Below, piece after piece: positions 23,971 through 52,840 of a DNA stretch of 64,000 nt. Positions within the stretch are counted from its first letter, which is position 1. Each line of letters opens with the position of its first letter. The translations under genes and the position numbers were made by a program. This DNA is from Mastigias papua (lineage: Eukaryota; Cnidaria; Scyphozoa; Rhizostomeae; Mastigiidae), in the NCBI GenBank assembly GCA_964019165.1, contig OZ025269.1:5188379-5252378 (forward strand), read 5' to 3'. The notes under the pieces are model-generated. The model saw only the letters and a program-made list of their open reading frames with translations. It was not told the DNA's origin and did not search any database.

Positions 23971-25480
23971 TCAGATATAATTACAATCAATGTTATCATA
24001 CAATAAAAAAGCTAGATTGTGGTAAATCGCGTTGCATACTCTGCAATTGCAGGTATCACATTTGTGGGCTTTTATAAGCCTTTTAACGTTTTGAATGGAG
24101 TCTGATTTTTTCAGTTCTGGTGGTAGTTTTTCCCATACTTCCCCCCACAAATCTAACTGTATCAATTCCAAGGCCAGTTGCTTTTGCTTTTCGTAGTTGA
24201 AGTTTACCAGAGCACCTTAGGCTGTAAGGCACTACCTTTTCTTCAAAAATTTGTTTCATAAAGCTGGGATTTAGATCATGTTCGGTTTTGTAAATCTCTA
24301 TCATGAGGAACTGCAGGTTTCTCTGATGGACGGTTACTGAATTATCCATTACTAATAAGTTTTCAAAAACTAGAAACATTGTCCCTGTCTGCTATTCTTA
24401 GCGCCCTTTCATGTATTCTATTAATCTTTATTATTCAAATTTCTGTCGTGAAACATCCAAATTAGTGGGCAATAGCTAAACTGGGACAAGACGAATGCGA
24501 ATGCTTTCATCAATAATTTTAGTTTCTCGGGTTCCATGTAGATTGAAATGCATGTAAGTGCATGGAGCTTTTGACTAGCTTTTTTACAGAGTGGACGTGT
24601 TTTATAACACTTAATGTCTTATCAAGAGTGATGCCCAATAACTTTTCATGATCACTTTCTTTTATCTGTACTTCTCCAATGTGCATAATAACCTTTCCTT
24701 TGCTAGTCCCAAAAATAATAAGATAACATTCATTTTCAATTAATTTCATATGGTTTTCTGTGAACCATGTTGTTACATAGTTTACATTTTGCTCTAGTTT
24801 GGCTATCACATTTTTAACCTTACAATCGCATGAGTACAGGGTAGTATCATCTGCATAATTGCATATTTCGGTTCCATTCAGTAGATGGAATATGTGGGTG
24901 ATATAAATGTTAAACAGCAGAAGCCCAAGCACCGAGCCTTGTGATACACCTAAGTTAGCTCCTTTCCACGTGCTATAGGAAACATTAATTTTGACCCTTT
25001 GTCTCCTGTTTGAAAGAAAGCTGTGAATAAGCGAGAGGGCACTTCTACTAAAGCCATATGAATACAGTTTTGCTAATAAAAGCTCACGATTTAAACTGTC
25101 AAAAGCTTTGGAGAGATCCATTAGAAGTGCACCTGCAAAGCCTCCGCTATCTATTGTTGCCTTACAAGTTTCTAAAAATTTTAGAAGTGCATGTTGCGTG
25201 TTGTAGCCTTTCCTAAAGCCGCACAGTAGGGAAGAAAGAGCGCACTCAGCAAAAGGCAGTACTTGCTCATACAAGAGTCGCTCGAAATCTTAGAAACTGA
25301 AGACAGAGCGGTAATCAGTCTGTAGCTTTTCTTGTTGAAAGCATCGTCTCTTTTAAAGAGAGAGCAAATTTCCCCAGATTTCAGTTTGTTGGGAAAATAG
25401 TTTTCGATTGTACATGAGTTGTAAGTGTTACACAAGTATGGCAAGAGCAAATCAGAATTTTCTTTTAGAAACTTTAGCTG
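23971..25480 (-). mobile_element. Antisense LINE: reverse transcriptase, frameshifted
   Basis: Read from 25450 down to 23971: PNKLKSGEICSLFKRDDAFN (fingers); then 25274-24519 with ALLMDLSKAFDSLNRELLLA, GVSQGSVLGLLLFNIYIT, the catalytic NYADDTTLYS and KLLGITLDKTLSV; then 24379-23971 with SVTVHQRNLQFLMIEIYKT and a C-terminal segment ending near CDTCNCRVC. At least two frame changes and stops separate the blocks, so it is a dead copy, although the central 251-codon block is intact. The 5' half with the endonuclease is missing. The family is CR1/jockey-like by motif order. Confidence 0.9.
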
Positions 25481-27293
25481 GAATGCTTTCCTTTGGACAT
25501 GCTTTCTTTTGATCTAGTCTATCTGTCTGAGTCATTACTGCTTCTGCGGAGCAAGGCCGAAATTCAAATTCTTGAGTAGGACGAAAGTTTTCTTTCTGTT
25601 CGTTATGTTCTTAATGCTAGAGTGTGAGCTGTATTTAGTTATAGCGATTTCAACAGGATTGTAGATACCCTGGGTTCGTCGTTCTTCACAATAAGAAATG
25701 TGAATAACGAAAGGTTGCAATAAGAATGTCCTGGTGTGCATTTTTTGAAAAAATAAAAAGTCGGGGGGGGGGGTTGGGTGGGGGAGGTCTATTCCGGACT
25801 GGAGAGTAAGCCTTTTTGGCATGCAGTGCAATGATTTCAGATGCTGTGCAATAACTTCAGATGCTAGAACATTAATAGCAAGTGAAAATGACATTTCCAT
25901 TCAATTACTTGGTCTTTCTTTTTAATTCTTTGCATATCTGTACTGTGTTGATGCGACGATTGTTCTGCTGGATTGTATGGTCTCTATGTGTTGTGTTCGA
26001 CACATTCAATAGAGCTTTTGCGTGTTATGCCTAGCTCTTGATACATAATTAGAAGTAGTGAAGCAATAAGGATTTGGGTAGTTTGTTTATGCTGGTTGTT
26101 CACCGAGGTATTGCTGTTTTTAATGGACAAATCACCTTTATGATATTTCCATTGTCTTACCAACCTCCTTATCGTTAATTTTTTTCTGTTTGTTTCGTAT
26201 TATGACTGTTCCGTCGAATGTTTAAGTCTAACTTATTCAAGCGTTTTCTTTTTAATTAGCGAATGCGCAACATCATGGATAATAAGATCAATTTTACAAA
26301 ACTGACTAACTTTGTTTTTTTTTCTGGCTACTACAGCAAGCAATCTATTTTATAGCAGTCGGCAAATGATGCTCCATATAAGTTTATGAATTTTGTAAAT
26401 TTCATACGTTGTATATACAACTCGATTTGTCTGTTGCACTAGTCTTTACTTGGTGATATATCGGAGACCCCTTGAGGGACAACTCATTTAATCTTTTTAG
26501 TCCATTGTAATTCTTTTTAGGAGGGCTACCATTCAGCCGAAGCTGGTTTTCAAGGGGTACTACAATAATAAACACCAATTGCAATTAAAAAGATTAAGCA
26601 GTTATAGATTTAAGTTAAAAACCAATAAAACCTATTTACAATAGCCAAAGCTAATTCCCAATGCTATTAACAAATAAAGAGATAAAATCAAAAGGCGAAA
26701 TTTATTTCTAAAGTCACACAGCAGAGAGGTCATTCCATAGCTACCCTCCCCTAAAGTCTAAACTGCAAATCTGCCTTGAGCAGTACCTAAGTTCCAGGAA
26801 AAGTTACAACCAATTATCGAACTTTTCATAACAAATATGGAGTTAGTTTGTCGGTAGGTACAATTTAATGAAACATATAAGGCCCGAGTTTCCAACTCGT
26901 ATTATCACGTCTAAAGTTCATTGTACCTGCTCCAAAGCGTAAAAAATTGTAATTATAATAACTCACATGTCCTTCGTTTAACACAGTCAGTGATTGGATC
27001 TCTCATTCCATTTAATCAGCAACCAAAAGCTCGGTAGGCTCACTGTCCAAGTGCTGTCTGGCTTCGATCCAGTCACTCTTTCTATAAAAATGTCCCGTGG
27101 TAATAACAATATGATCAGATGACTGCGCATGCCTGCAGTCAACATTGTCAAACCACAGACCTACTAGCTACCACAGGATAGAGTGATCAAACCATGTGAG
27201 GAACAAACCATATACAACTGAACTATTTTTGAATGTTTGATGACTTTTGGCCCATGATTCAAGATTGTCTTTGAAGCAATATGGAGCTTTACA
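25481..27293. other. No gene; repeat fragments
   Basis: Contains a poly-G/poly-purine stretch near 25763-25790 and a LINE 3'-end hairpin on the minus strand at 26519-26562 (CAGC-TTCG-GCTG stem-loop within 'ccccttgaaaa...ccctcct'). Remaining sequence is AT-rich without coding signal. Confidence 0.45.
26515..26565 (-). mobile_element. LINE 3' end fragment with CAGC-TTCG-GCTG hairpin
   Basis: The minus strand reads 'gtaccccttgaaaaccag', 'cttcggctgaatggtagc', then 'cctcc'. The same layout occurs at 16970-17005 and 51004-51052 next to other LINE 3' tails. Confidence 0.5.
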
Positions 27294-27658
27294 TTTTCTA
27301 TAAGAATATAGTCCACAAGAAAATCAAGGCTCAGATCCCTGAACTTTAAGAATAATTCAAGAATAACGCAAGCCTCAAGTTTCATTAAGGGTTGGGTTTT
27401 CAGGTTATTTGAAATGCCTTAAAATAACAAAACAAGTGCAAGGTCTTTCAATTCTCTGGTTTGGGATTCAGTATGCTATGATACAACACAGAAACTCTTC
27501 TGGGAGTGTCCACTATGCACTTTTTAGTATAAGAACATTATATATAGAAGTATTAATTGATAATAATTAAGAATAATTTAAGAATATTGTTAGGCTCACA
27601 GTAAAAACATTTCCATAATATTGAAGCTCAGCAAAAAATTAGGTATTCTTATAGAAAA
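27294..27658 (+). mobile_element. MITE-like repeat, copy 2 (first copy 8773-9138)
   Basis: Ends are TTTTCTATAAGAATA and, at the right in reverse complement, TTTTCTATAAGAATACC, so the terminal inverted repeat is about 15 bp. It shares ordered internal words with 8773-9138 and has no frame of note. Confidence 0.6.
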
Positions 27659-28390
27659 GGTGGTTATTGATGTCAAAATTAAATCGTTGAATTAGAAATT
27701 CAAGCATGCTTTTTGGAATGCAATCACTTGACCTGTAATTCCAAAATGTCATCTTGTAAAGCAAGAATGTAATTCAGAAATACAGGTTGCGAATCTGGAT
27801 TCGCATTCTGCATGTTTGAAGTGCATTTTTGAACTGGATTCTCACTTTATGAAATGTATGAGCTACATGATCACTGTGGCAAACTGCATTAAAGCCTATT
27901 TTTAGATGAGGAGAGTCACTCCCAGACCTCTAAATCACTGTTGCATCATTACTATGTAGGGAACAGACAAATTGTGTTAATTTCTGCTTCTTAATTAACT
28001 CAGGCATGTAAAATTTGATTAATTAGCTTATTTAGACTCATTTGCACTAATAATCAGACTTTATATGCTTAAATTAATAAGGAAGCAAAAATTAGCACCA
28101 CAAGTTGGCTTCTTACATAGTAAAAAGCCAGCAATTATTTAGAGGTCTGGGAGCAACTCTCCTAATCTAAAAATAAACTTTCATGCAATTTGCCAAAGTG
28201 GTCATATGGCTCATATTTTTCAGCTTGCAAAACTGTGCATGTGTACCAATTTTCGTGCTTTTATCAAAAAGTGCACAAGTCTAGTGAAGTTTAATTTAAG
28301 TTGCTCCACTATTAGCCATATATATGATTAACACCTACAACTGCTCTGTATTGAAGTTCACCTACCAAAATGCAGACCATTCTTGGCTAC
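27659..28390. other. Non-coding, low in CpG
   Basis: No gene signal. 27900-28160 holds an imperfect inverted repeat: 'gaggagagtcactcccagacctctaa' type words near 27906 are matched in reverse by 'agaggtctgggagcaactctcc' near 28140, with matching flanks ('catgtagggaac' region and tail). It is probably another small palindromic element of about 300 bp. Confidence 0.4.
27885..28200. repeat. Imperfect palindrome of about 300 bp (probable MITE)
   Basis: The left arm contains 'ggcaaactgcat', 'gcctatttttagat', 'agagtcactcccagacct'. The right arm, read in reverse complement, contains 'ggcaaattgcat', 'ttatttttagat', 'agagttgctcccagacct'. The order and spacing agree, so the whole segment can fold back on itself. 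No coding capacity and no target duplication assigned. Confidence 0.65.
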
Positions 28391-29144
28391 GGGGCCAGGT
28401 CTCTTTTCCGACAGTTCGATACTCCGACAGTTCGATATTCCGACAGTTCGATATTCCGAAAGTTGGACAAACAACGTTAATTTACCTAATATACCAAAAA
28501 TCAAGGAAAATTTCTTACAGTAGGATTAGAAAATATTTTTCTGCTACTGTCTATTAATTTGAAAGAATGTTTTTGCCTCAAGCTTCTTTGCTTTTTTTCT
28601 TTCTTAGTTAACCGAGCTAACTAGTTGTTGATTCTTTTCTCTTTTCGGTTTTGAAACAGTATTCGCGACACTATTCACAGAATTTTTGATATTAAATCCG
28701 TGCAAAAATATTCCATAATTTACATAACTAACGCGCACCATAAACTCTTATTTAAATTGTCCGCGTATTTAAGCAAGCTTTCCACTCTGGTAAATGGGTT
28801 TCTAATAAAAATGGGTTTCTTATAAAAATATTTCATCATGTGTGGTGCCCTGGAAACAAGTTTTACCCCCTTGCCCTTTTCATGTGCAGGCGTCCCTGGT
28901 GTTATAAATGTAAATGTACGTTATAAATGTATGTAAATGTTCGTTATAAATGTACTTACCTAAGGAATGTACTATAACATAGTCAAAATCAACTGTCGGA
29001 ATATCGAACTGTCGGAATATCGAACTGTCGGAATATCGAACTGTCGGAATATCGAACTGTCGGAATATCGAACTGTCGGAATATCGAACTGTAGGAATAT
29101 CGAACTGTCGGAATATCGAACTGTCGGAATATCGAACGGACCCC
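28391..29144. mobile_element. 754-bp element with inverted terminal arrays of a 16-bp unit; 9-bp target duplication
   Basis: The left end starts GGGGCCAGG and the right end, read in reverse complement, starts GGGGTCCG. Just inside each end lie tandem copies of CTGTCGGAATATCGAA: about 9 at the right (28993-29138) and about 3-4, inverted, at the left (28410-28460). CTTGGCTAC flanks the element on both sides (28382-28390 and 29145-29153), a 9-bp direct repeat as expected for a transposition target duplication. The interior is AT-rich and non-coding. It is a non-autonomous DNA transposon; the superfamily is uncertain (Mutator-like by duplication length, but the ends are unlike the other MULEs here). 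Confidence 0.75.
28993..29138. repeat. 16-bp tandem array, about 9 copies of CTGTCGGAATATCGAA
   Basis: Nearly perfect; one copy has 'ctgtagg'. It forms the right terminal array of the element at 28391-29144. The frames read through it on both strands are artefacts. Confidence 0.95.
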
Positions 29145-29153
29145 CTTGGCTAC

Positions 29154-32100
29154 AATCTGATATAGACCTCCCGAAAGCCCAGCTGCTACATTTGACAAAG
29201 CTGAACTAATTGTAATAATTATAGTTGACAGGAAAGAGCACCAGGGATTAATAATTCATATTGCTTTACAAGCTGATGTAAATGTAGGAGAAAAAGAACA
29301 GGAAAAATAGAAAAATACCAGGACTTTAAGACAGGGATCAAAATATTGTGGAAATTCGAATGTGTAGAAGTTGAGGCTGCAGTGACACTCTTGAAAGTAT
29401 CACCAAAGAGTTTGATAGGTGGATTGAAAAATTAGGGATAATATGCAATGTTGGATTGATGCAAAAGGATCCTTTCTTGCTAACTGCCAGAACTTAAGTA
29501 TATTGGACTTTTGAATTTTGAACTGAAATGAAAATAAATGAACAGCTCAGGCTCCACACCAAGGTAATGATTACATCTGAATTCATTCCATCATATACAG
29601 TACAAGTTTGTTAATGGTTAATGGATAGTCCACATTTTGGTAGTATAATCCAATCATATTCCTAGTGTGGTGCCATATTTGGCCAATTACAAAGAATTGT
29701 CCACCAATGCCAGGTTAATATGGGGAGCAATTGCAAAAAATAGCCTTTCTGAGCATCTCACATGGGCATAAGTCTTAGAAAGTGGTACAGCCAGGGTCAT
29801 TTCTCTGGGGGGGGGGGAGGAAAAGAAGGAAAAGATGAAGGGGGCCCTGCAGTTGTAGTGCCAAATGCTTAGAAGGGAATTTCTGGAGACATGGGCCTGG
29901 CAGTTCTGCAGTCATTGGGTGGGGGTGTGGCTAACACTGCTACTGTTGGGAACTTACAGAGCAAACCATACATATTAATATCTAAAAAATATATAATACA
30001 GTAGATCATAGCCATGAAATGCAACGATTCTAACCTTGATCAGTTTTGAATACGATGACTGACGAAGAATGAACATTATGAATTCCCAAGTTCCGGTATA
30101 TCTTCAGATCTATAGGCCAATTTCTACGATTCTTCAAAATGAAAGGATTGCTGGAGGTTTTACATTTTACCATTTCTGGAGGTCGGCTGGTGATGACCCT
30201 GGAATGCCGAGTCTCCGGCGGAATGCGGGAGACTTGGCAACTATGCTATGTCACATCTTAGTTGCATATTTTGTTGTCACTGCACTAAAGGGCGTGATAC
30301 AAAAGGGTGTGGTCCGTCAAAGCCCCCCCACACAGTTTGTGATGATTCGCGCCACCCCTGTTCGGGACACGACAGTCCTATCAAGACGAGCTTATAGTGT
30401 GCAATTTTGATCACTTCATTTGAAAATGCGACTACCATCGGTCGGACAACGAATAAGCTGGTGAACATACCTGTGCTTTGCTCTTCATCGTTGGTTGGTA
30501 GAGGGCAAGAATACGATAGATATCCAATATGAGATAGTTTATTTAACAGATAAGGAAACTTGAACATTTTCTTCTGATAATTCCATGACTTGCAGCTGCT
30601 AATGCTTCGTTTCCAATAAATGTGTTCTCGAGCTCCAAGCAGTATCCTTTATAGTCGCTATCATTTGCTTCAAGGCGAGACTATTCTGAAACAGCCAGCA
30701 TCAGCGCATTTTGCAGATATTTTGCTTATTATTGAGGAATTTATTCATAAAATATAAGTTTTTTCAAAAACAAGCATATAAGAAAACGAAGCTCAAAATG
30801 TCAAAATCTTAAGAGAATGTAAAGAAAATCACAAGTTTCAAAGTTCGTCTTTATCACGCGTAAGAAATGGATATTAGCCAATTAATGGCCATGGCCATGG
30901 CCATTGTTTCCAAGCTCCCTTACAAAAGTCAAACTACTCTTTGATAATCTTGGCAAATAAAAATCAAACTTTCTTAGCCAGTTTACTCCAGTAAAAATTT
31001 AGAAAATTCTTGAAAAACCTCAGCTTAAATTCCGGGAAAAGTGAAGAAAATTGAAGCTCAGGCAAAAGTGTTTTCGTATACAAAAAACGTGTAGCGCATT
31101 TTGATCGAAAGTATTCAGTGCGTATTCGTGGGAGATATGTAACTCTCTGTTTCTCAGGGAACCTCTTAACACACCTCAAGATACTTTGATTGTTTACAAT
31201 AGTCAGCACAATGAAACACAAGATACTGAGAAGTTGTGATTGATCACTAACGGAGATTTCAATCAAATCGAATTTCATACAAGTATTACTTTTTTTGAAA
31301 ATCGTAGGGTAGTCAGTGAATACCTTGAACACCCTGATGTTACGCAAGTATTGACTGGTCTATCTGCAATAGCAACTCGATGAAAAAACTGCACACAGCT
31401 CTACTCCTCCTCTGAAGACAATAGATTTACAGTATATGGACAAATCCATGATGTTTTTATGGCGCATTTCTAGTCCCTTCGAACCATGGCCTTTCTAAGC
31501 ATCCCAAGCCAAAACAGTCATTTTCAATGCTTTTGCATCAGTGCATGTGGGAGAGATTGGATAAAAATGGATATCGGGGCTTTCTGCATGATTTATTATC
31601 CCTCCGCAAAAAATACACAATCAACGAGAGCTGATACTTTCCTTAGAACAAGAAGCAAACAAAGGATACCAATTTACCAGCAGGTTCTTATTGCTACGTA
31701 TAAAATTGCACAAAATAACTTTAAAAATTGTACGAACTTGACAATAATCACTATAATACAACAGGAAAACCCTACACATAATATCAGGTTTCCTACTAAA
31801 CCCATTGGAATATCATAATGGATGCTCCAGCATGACACTAATAGATGAATGGAAGACTTCAGTATAAAAGTGACCCTCAGGTATAGAATATTAATACGAA
31901 ACTTGGTTTGCTATCGAAATATATAGAAATATACAGGTGCGCAACTAAGAACTTTCGAGGACAGTGGTCCAATCCACAAAATGGGATACTATAAAATTAC
32001 CTTAAGTTTATACAGCTTGGAACAATATACTTCAGTTTCAGGAACGGCAGAAATATTATAGGAATATTCATGAATTCGTTACTATTATGCCCAATAACCA

Positions 32101-32412
32101 AAAGCAGATCTACTCAGCAAAAATGTAATTATAAGTTTCAAATTTTCCAAGATTATGGACGCTTTTATCTTTATGAGGAAAAAGGACGGGGTGCAGACGC
32201 CCAGAACCCCCATAGTTGCGCGCTTGATCTATAGTACTATGAATACTTAACCCAAGAGTGTAAACAGCCTTTCTAGTGATTGCTCTAATGCTAACTTTGA
32301 TATAATTTTAGGCATAGGGGATAACATATTAATTTAAAAGAAAGTTTTGGGACATTTAAATAACAAACTAAAATACTAGTTCGGCAATGGTAATATATAC
32401 CAATAGATGTGA

Positions 32413-32493
<81 letters not shown>

Positions 32494-32515
32494 TATTTAT
32501 ATATATATATAAATA

Positions 32516-32580
<65 letters not shown>

Positions 32581-35500
32581 GTATTTTGAGAACTATTCTT
32601 GAGAACTATTGAGAACTTCTCCTACTTATTGGGTCTGTTGCATACCCTATTGATGGTACAGCAATGAGCCAATGTTCTTACAATGGGTTTTTTGAATGAA
32701 AAAGTTGGCTTAGGGGTCATTTGTGCCCAAAATGTATCAGTCCTACACTGCCGGACACTTGACTCGGGTGTCTTAAACTATTTTACTAACAAGTAAAACC
32801 CGGTTGTTAAGGCCCATAGACAGGCAAAATCGGGATATCAAACATGGCCTACTTCTAGGCAAGAAATATACGAAAATCGGCTATTGGGATGAGTAAATAA
32901 CACATCGAATTGACCTATTTTCATTTAAATGTAGGGGAGCTTGAATGACCTTTCATCAGCATTAAATAGCACCTCAAATAACAGATACCCTATGTGGATT
33001 CATATGAACTTTGAAACTTACTGCCTCTTATCAAAATCACGGACAGATTTACTGTAAGTATGGAATCTACTAATAAGCTAAAATCGTGGATTAAAACTGA
33101 ATAAATCAAGTCAACGTGCATTAAACACTTAACAATAAGACGTAACTTCAACCGTCAACCGTATTATCTCCATACAGTGCAAGGTGCTCAGATCATGCAA
33201 CAATGAAATACAAACAAGAATTTACCTATAACAATTCAGGATGCACAGTCATAAATGAGGCCCATGAAAATACAAAAATATTACATCAATTATATAGACT
33301 GGTTCACCAACGATGAGCTTTGTCCTGATCTTCCACCCTGAGGGGGGGGGGAGTGGGGAATACAACCTGAGGGAGAAAGGCAGTAGTAAGGAACTGCAGC
33401 TATAGGAGTCGATAATCTAAAAGACCCTGGGGCGTATTTTCTTAAGAATGACAAGGATGCGAGAGGGTGCAACAATAATATATAGTATGTCAATAGAAGA
33501 CATTAGCACCCCAACGACAATGGATTGTCAAAACATTAATTTCCCAGCAACTGCTTCCAGCCAACCAGCATTGCAGCTTCACTGCCAGCCCACATAGAGT
33601 TTCAAATATTTATAGGAACAATAAATTAGAAGAGTGTCACCAGCAAATAATAGCATCTATCTAAAATACCTTTCACGACTGTTTCAGGCACATAACCAAT
33701 GATGACCCCCATGACCGGGGGGGGCGAGGAGGGCAGTTGGCTGCAGTATACCTTCAAGAATCGGCATCAATTTTAAAATTTTAAATGGGATTCCATTTTT
33801 GTACTTGTATCGAAGTAACCTCTCGCATTTCTGATCACCCCTGCTAGACCCTATAAATGTCTATAAACATACAGTATATGCAATAACATACATATAGTTA
33901 CAATCTACCCACTTAATATAAACAATAATAACATTCTGCATCATTGTTTTCAATGCTACTCTTGCGATGCCCACAGAGCAAGGAGCTTCTGCAATAGGAT
34001 CTTGAATACTTCAACTCAAAACAAAAGCTCACCGTTGATGACAAACATATGAACATGACCAAACAACTAATATACAGATACTAAATATATATATTTATAT
34101 AGACTTATACTTAATGATTTACTTTCAACGGGAAATATAATATTAACTAGATAATTTGTTGAAGACAAAGAAATGAATTCATTATCACACATAAGAAGCA
34201 GCACATTGAATACCGTTACAATGAATCATTTGTCTACCACCGTCGATCACAGTACAATCTCCCAATAATATTCACGACAAACTTAACTTGTCAGTCTCAA
34301 AGCAATTTATGTCCTAGGCCCGATCGCCCTGTTCTTACAATATTCAATTACGAATACCTATATAAAAATGAAAGTACAGAGTGAAAATTTCTTAGGTATA
34401 AGCCTAAAAACTGAAACTACTTTAATACCTCCTCTACAAAAATGGCACGGTCTCAGTATAAAGCCTCTGCTTTCGCTTTTACTGCAAGCAGCTTGATACG
34501 GCATTAACAATAGATCTCTTCTACTGAAAAGCTACGCGTGTTCTCATACTAGTAGGAATATCATAGTGAAAAAGAGCACAATACCTAACATGAAAAATGA
34601 AGGCGTCTCTTTTCGTCGTCTTCAATTGTGGATAACTGATGCAATTATGGAAACCATATCTAGCGCGATGACAAAACACACGTGTGAATCAATAAAGAAA
34701 TAACATTATCCTTTATCAAAGCCTACAAACGAGTGAAATCGTGAGGATATAATAGATGGATGCCATAATAGGGGCGGTGGAGCAACAGCTTTGGTGGGGG
34801 GATGGGGGCGGGAGTGGAGAGATTAACCTTTTAGGAATATATAGAAAGGCTGTAAAACGGGTACTAAACTACATTTGCTACAGAAAGTGGAGGGGCTATA
34901 GCCCCCAGCTCACCCCCCAGCTCCGTCGTCCATGCATATATGGCAATTTAGCTTTTAAGAAATTTCTATACTGAAAGAAAATGTAAAGCTACAAATTCCA
35001 AAGTAAACTTCCGAGAAGAACTGTTAAAATTTTACACTACATGCAATATCCTACAATCGTTGCTAAAAATACTGGAAAAACCATGTTTGCGATTAAACTG
35101 CAATACATTCATTCAAAGGGTACTCTTCATAGATGCGCTTTTAAAACAACTCTCCCCTCCCAAAAACAACTCTGGGATAGTAGATAAGATATCGCAAGAG
35201 GCGGAAGGGAAGCCAGGCAAGGAAGAGTGCGAGAATCTGCAGATTTCTCCAACTATTTTGGCAAAGATCTCGGCTTTTTAAATATTTATCATCTTCACAA
35301 AGTCGCAAATCTATCCCGCAAAAGGATTGCAAGGAATTGGACAAAAATACTGAAAAGGGAAGAAATCGCATCTACTGACTCGTTCAGAGGTTATTCGGAA
35401 ATTCTGAAAATATTCCACTGGTGTCCATGCTCAAAATGCTCTTCCGACGATATGATACACAATAATATCCCTTTATCTGCGCTCTTGCAATACCAAAAGA

Positions 35501-35636
35501 ACCTCATGAGAGGCATACTAACTGCTTTGGGCACTACTGGTAAGTATATAATACTCTTATATTTCTATCTTACACAAGTTTTTCATTCTGCATTTGGTAA
35601 TCGGAGATATCAGATACTGAAGGACTTACCGGGAAC
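29154..35636. other. No gene recognised
   Basis: AT-rich with poly-G runs near 29808 and 33342, a long (AT)n tract at 32417-32576, and chance frames. A plus-strand frame at 35227-35540 followed by a strong GTAAGT donor is noted under findings but is not called as a gene. The last few hundred bases probably include the 3' UTR of the PALS1-like gene (minus strand). Confidence 0.45.
32417..32576. repeat. (AT)n tract with central palindrome
   Basis: About 160 bp of AT dinucleotides interrupted near 32486-32523 by 'agttatattta' and its mirror 'taaatataact'. The whole tract is therefore a long perfect or near-perfect palindrome able to extrude a cruciform. Confidence 0.9.

Positions 35637-52840
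<17,204 letters not shown>

Noticed and set aside
25535..25900. 121-codon minus-strand frame upstream of the antisense LINE
   Set aside because: No LINE or other motif and it crosses a poly-purine run; treated as a chance frame.
28967..29209. Frames on both strands through the 16-bp array, and the idea of a CRISPR array
   Set aside because: The units are contiguous with no spacers, the genome is eukaryotic, and the frames are repeat artefacts.
30069..30567. Overlapping frames of 113 (plus) and 96 (minus) codons
   Set aside because: Neither has a domain, a splice pattern or a known repeat signature; left unannotated.
32409..32612. 67-codon frame of IYIYIY
   Set aside because: Translation of the (AT)n tract.
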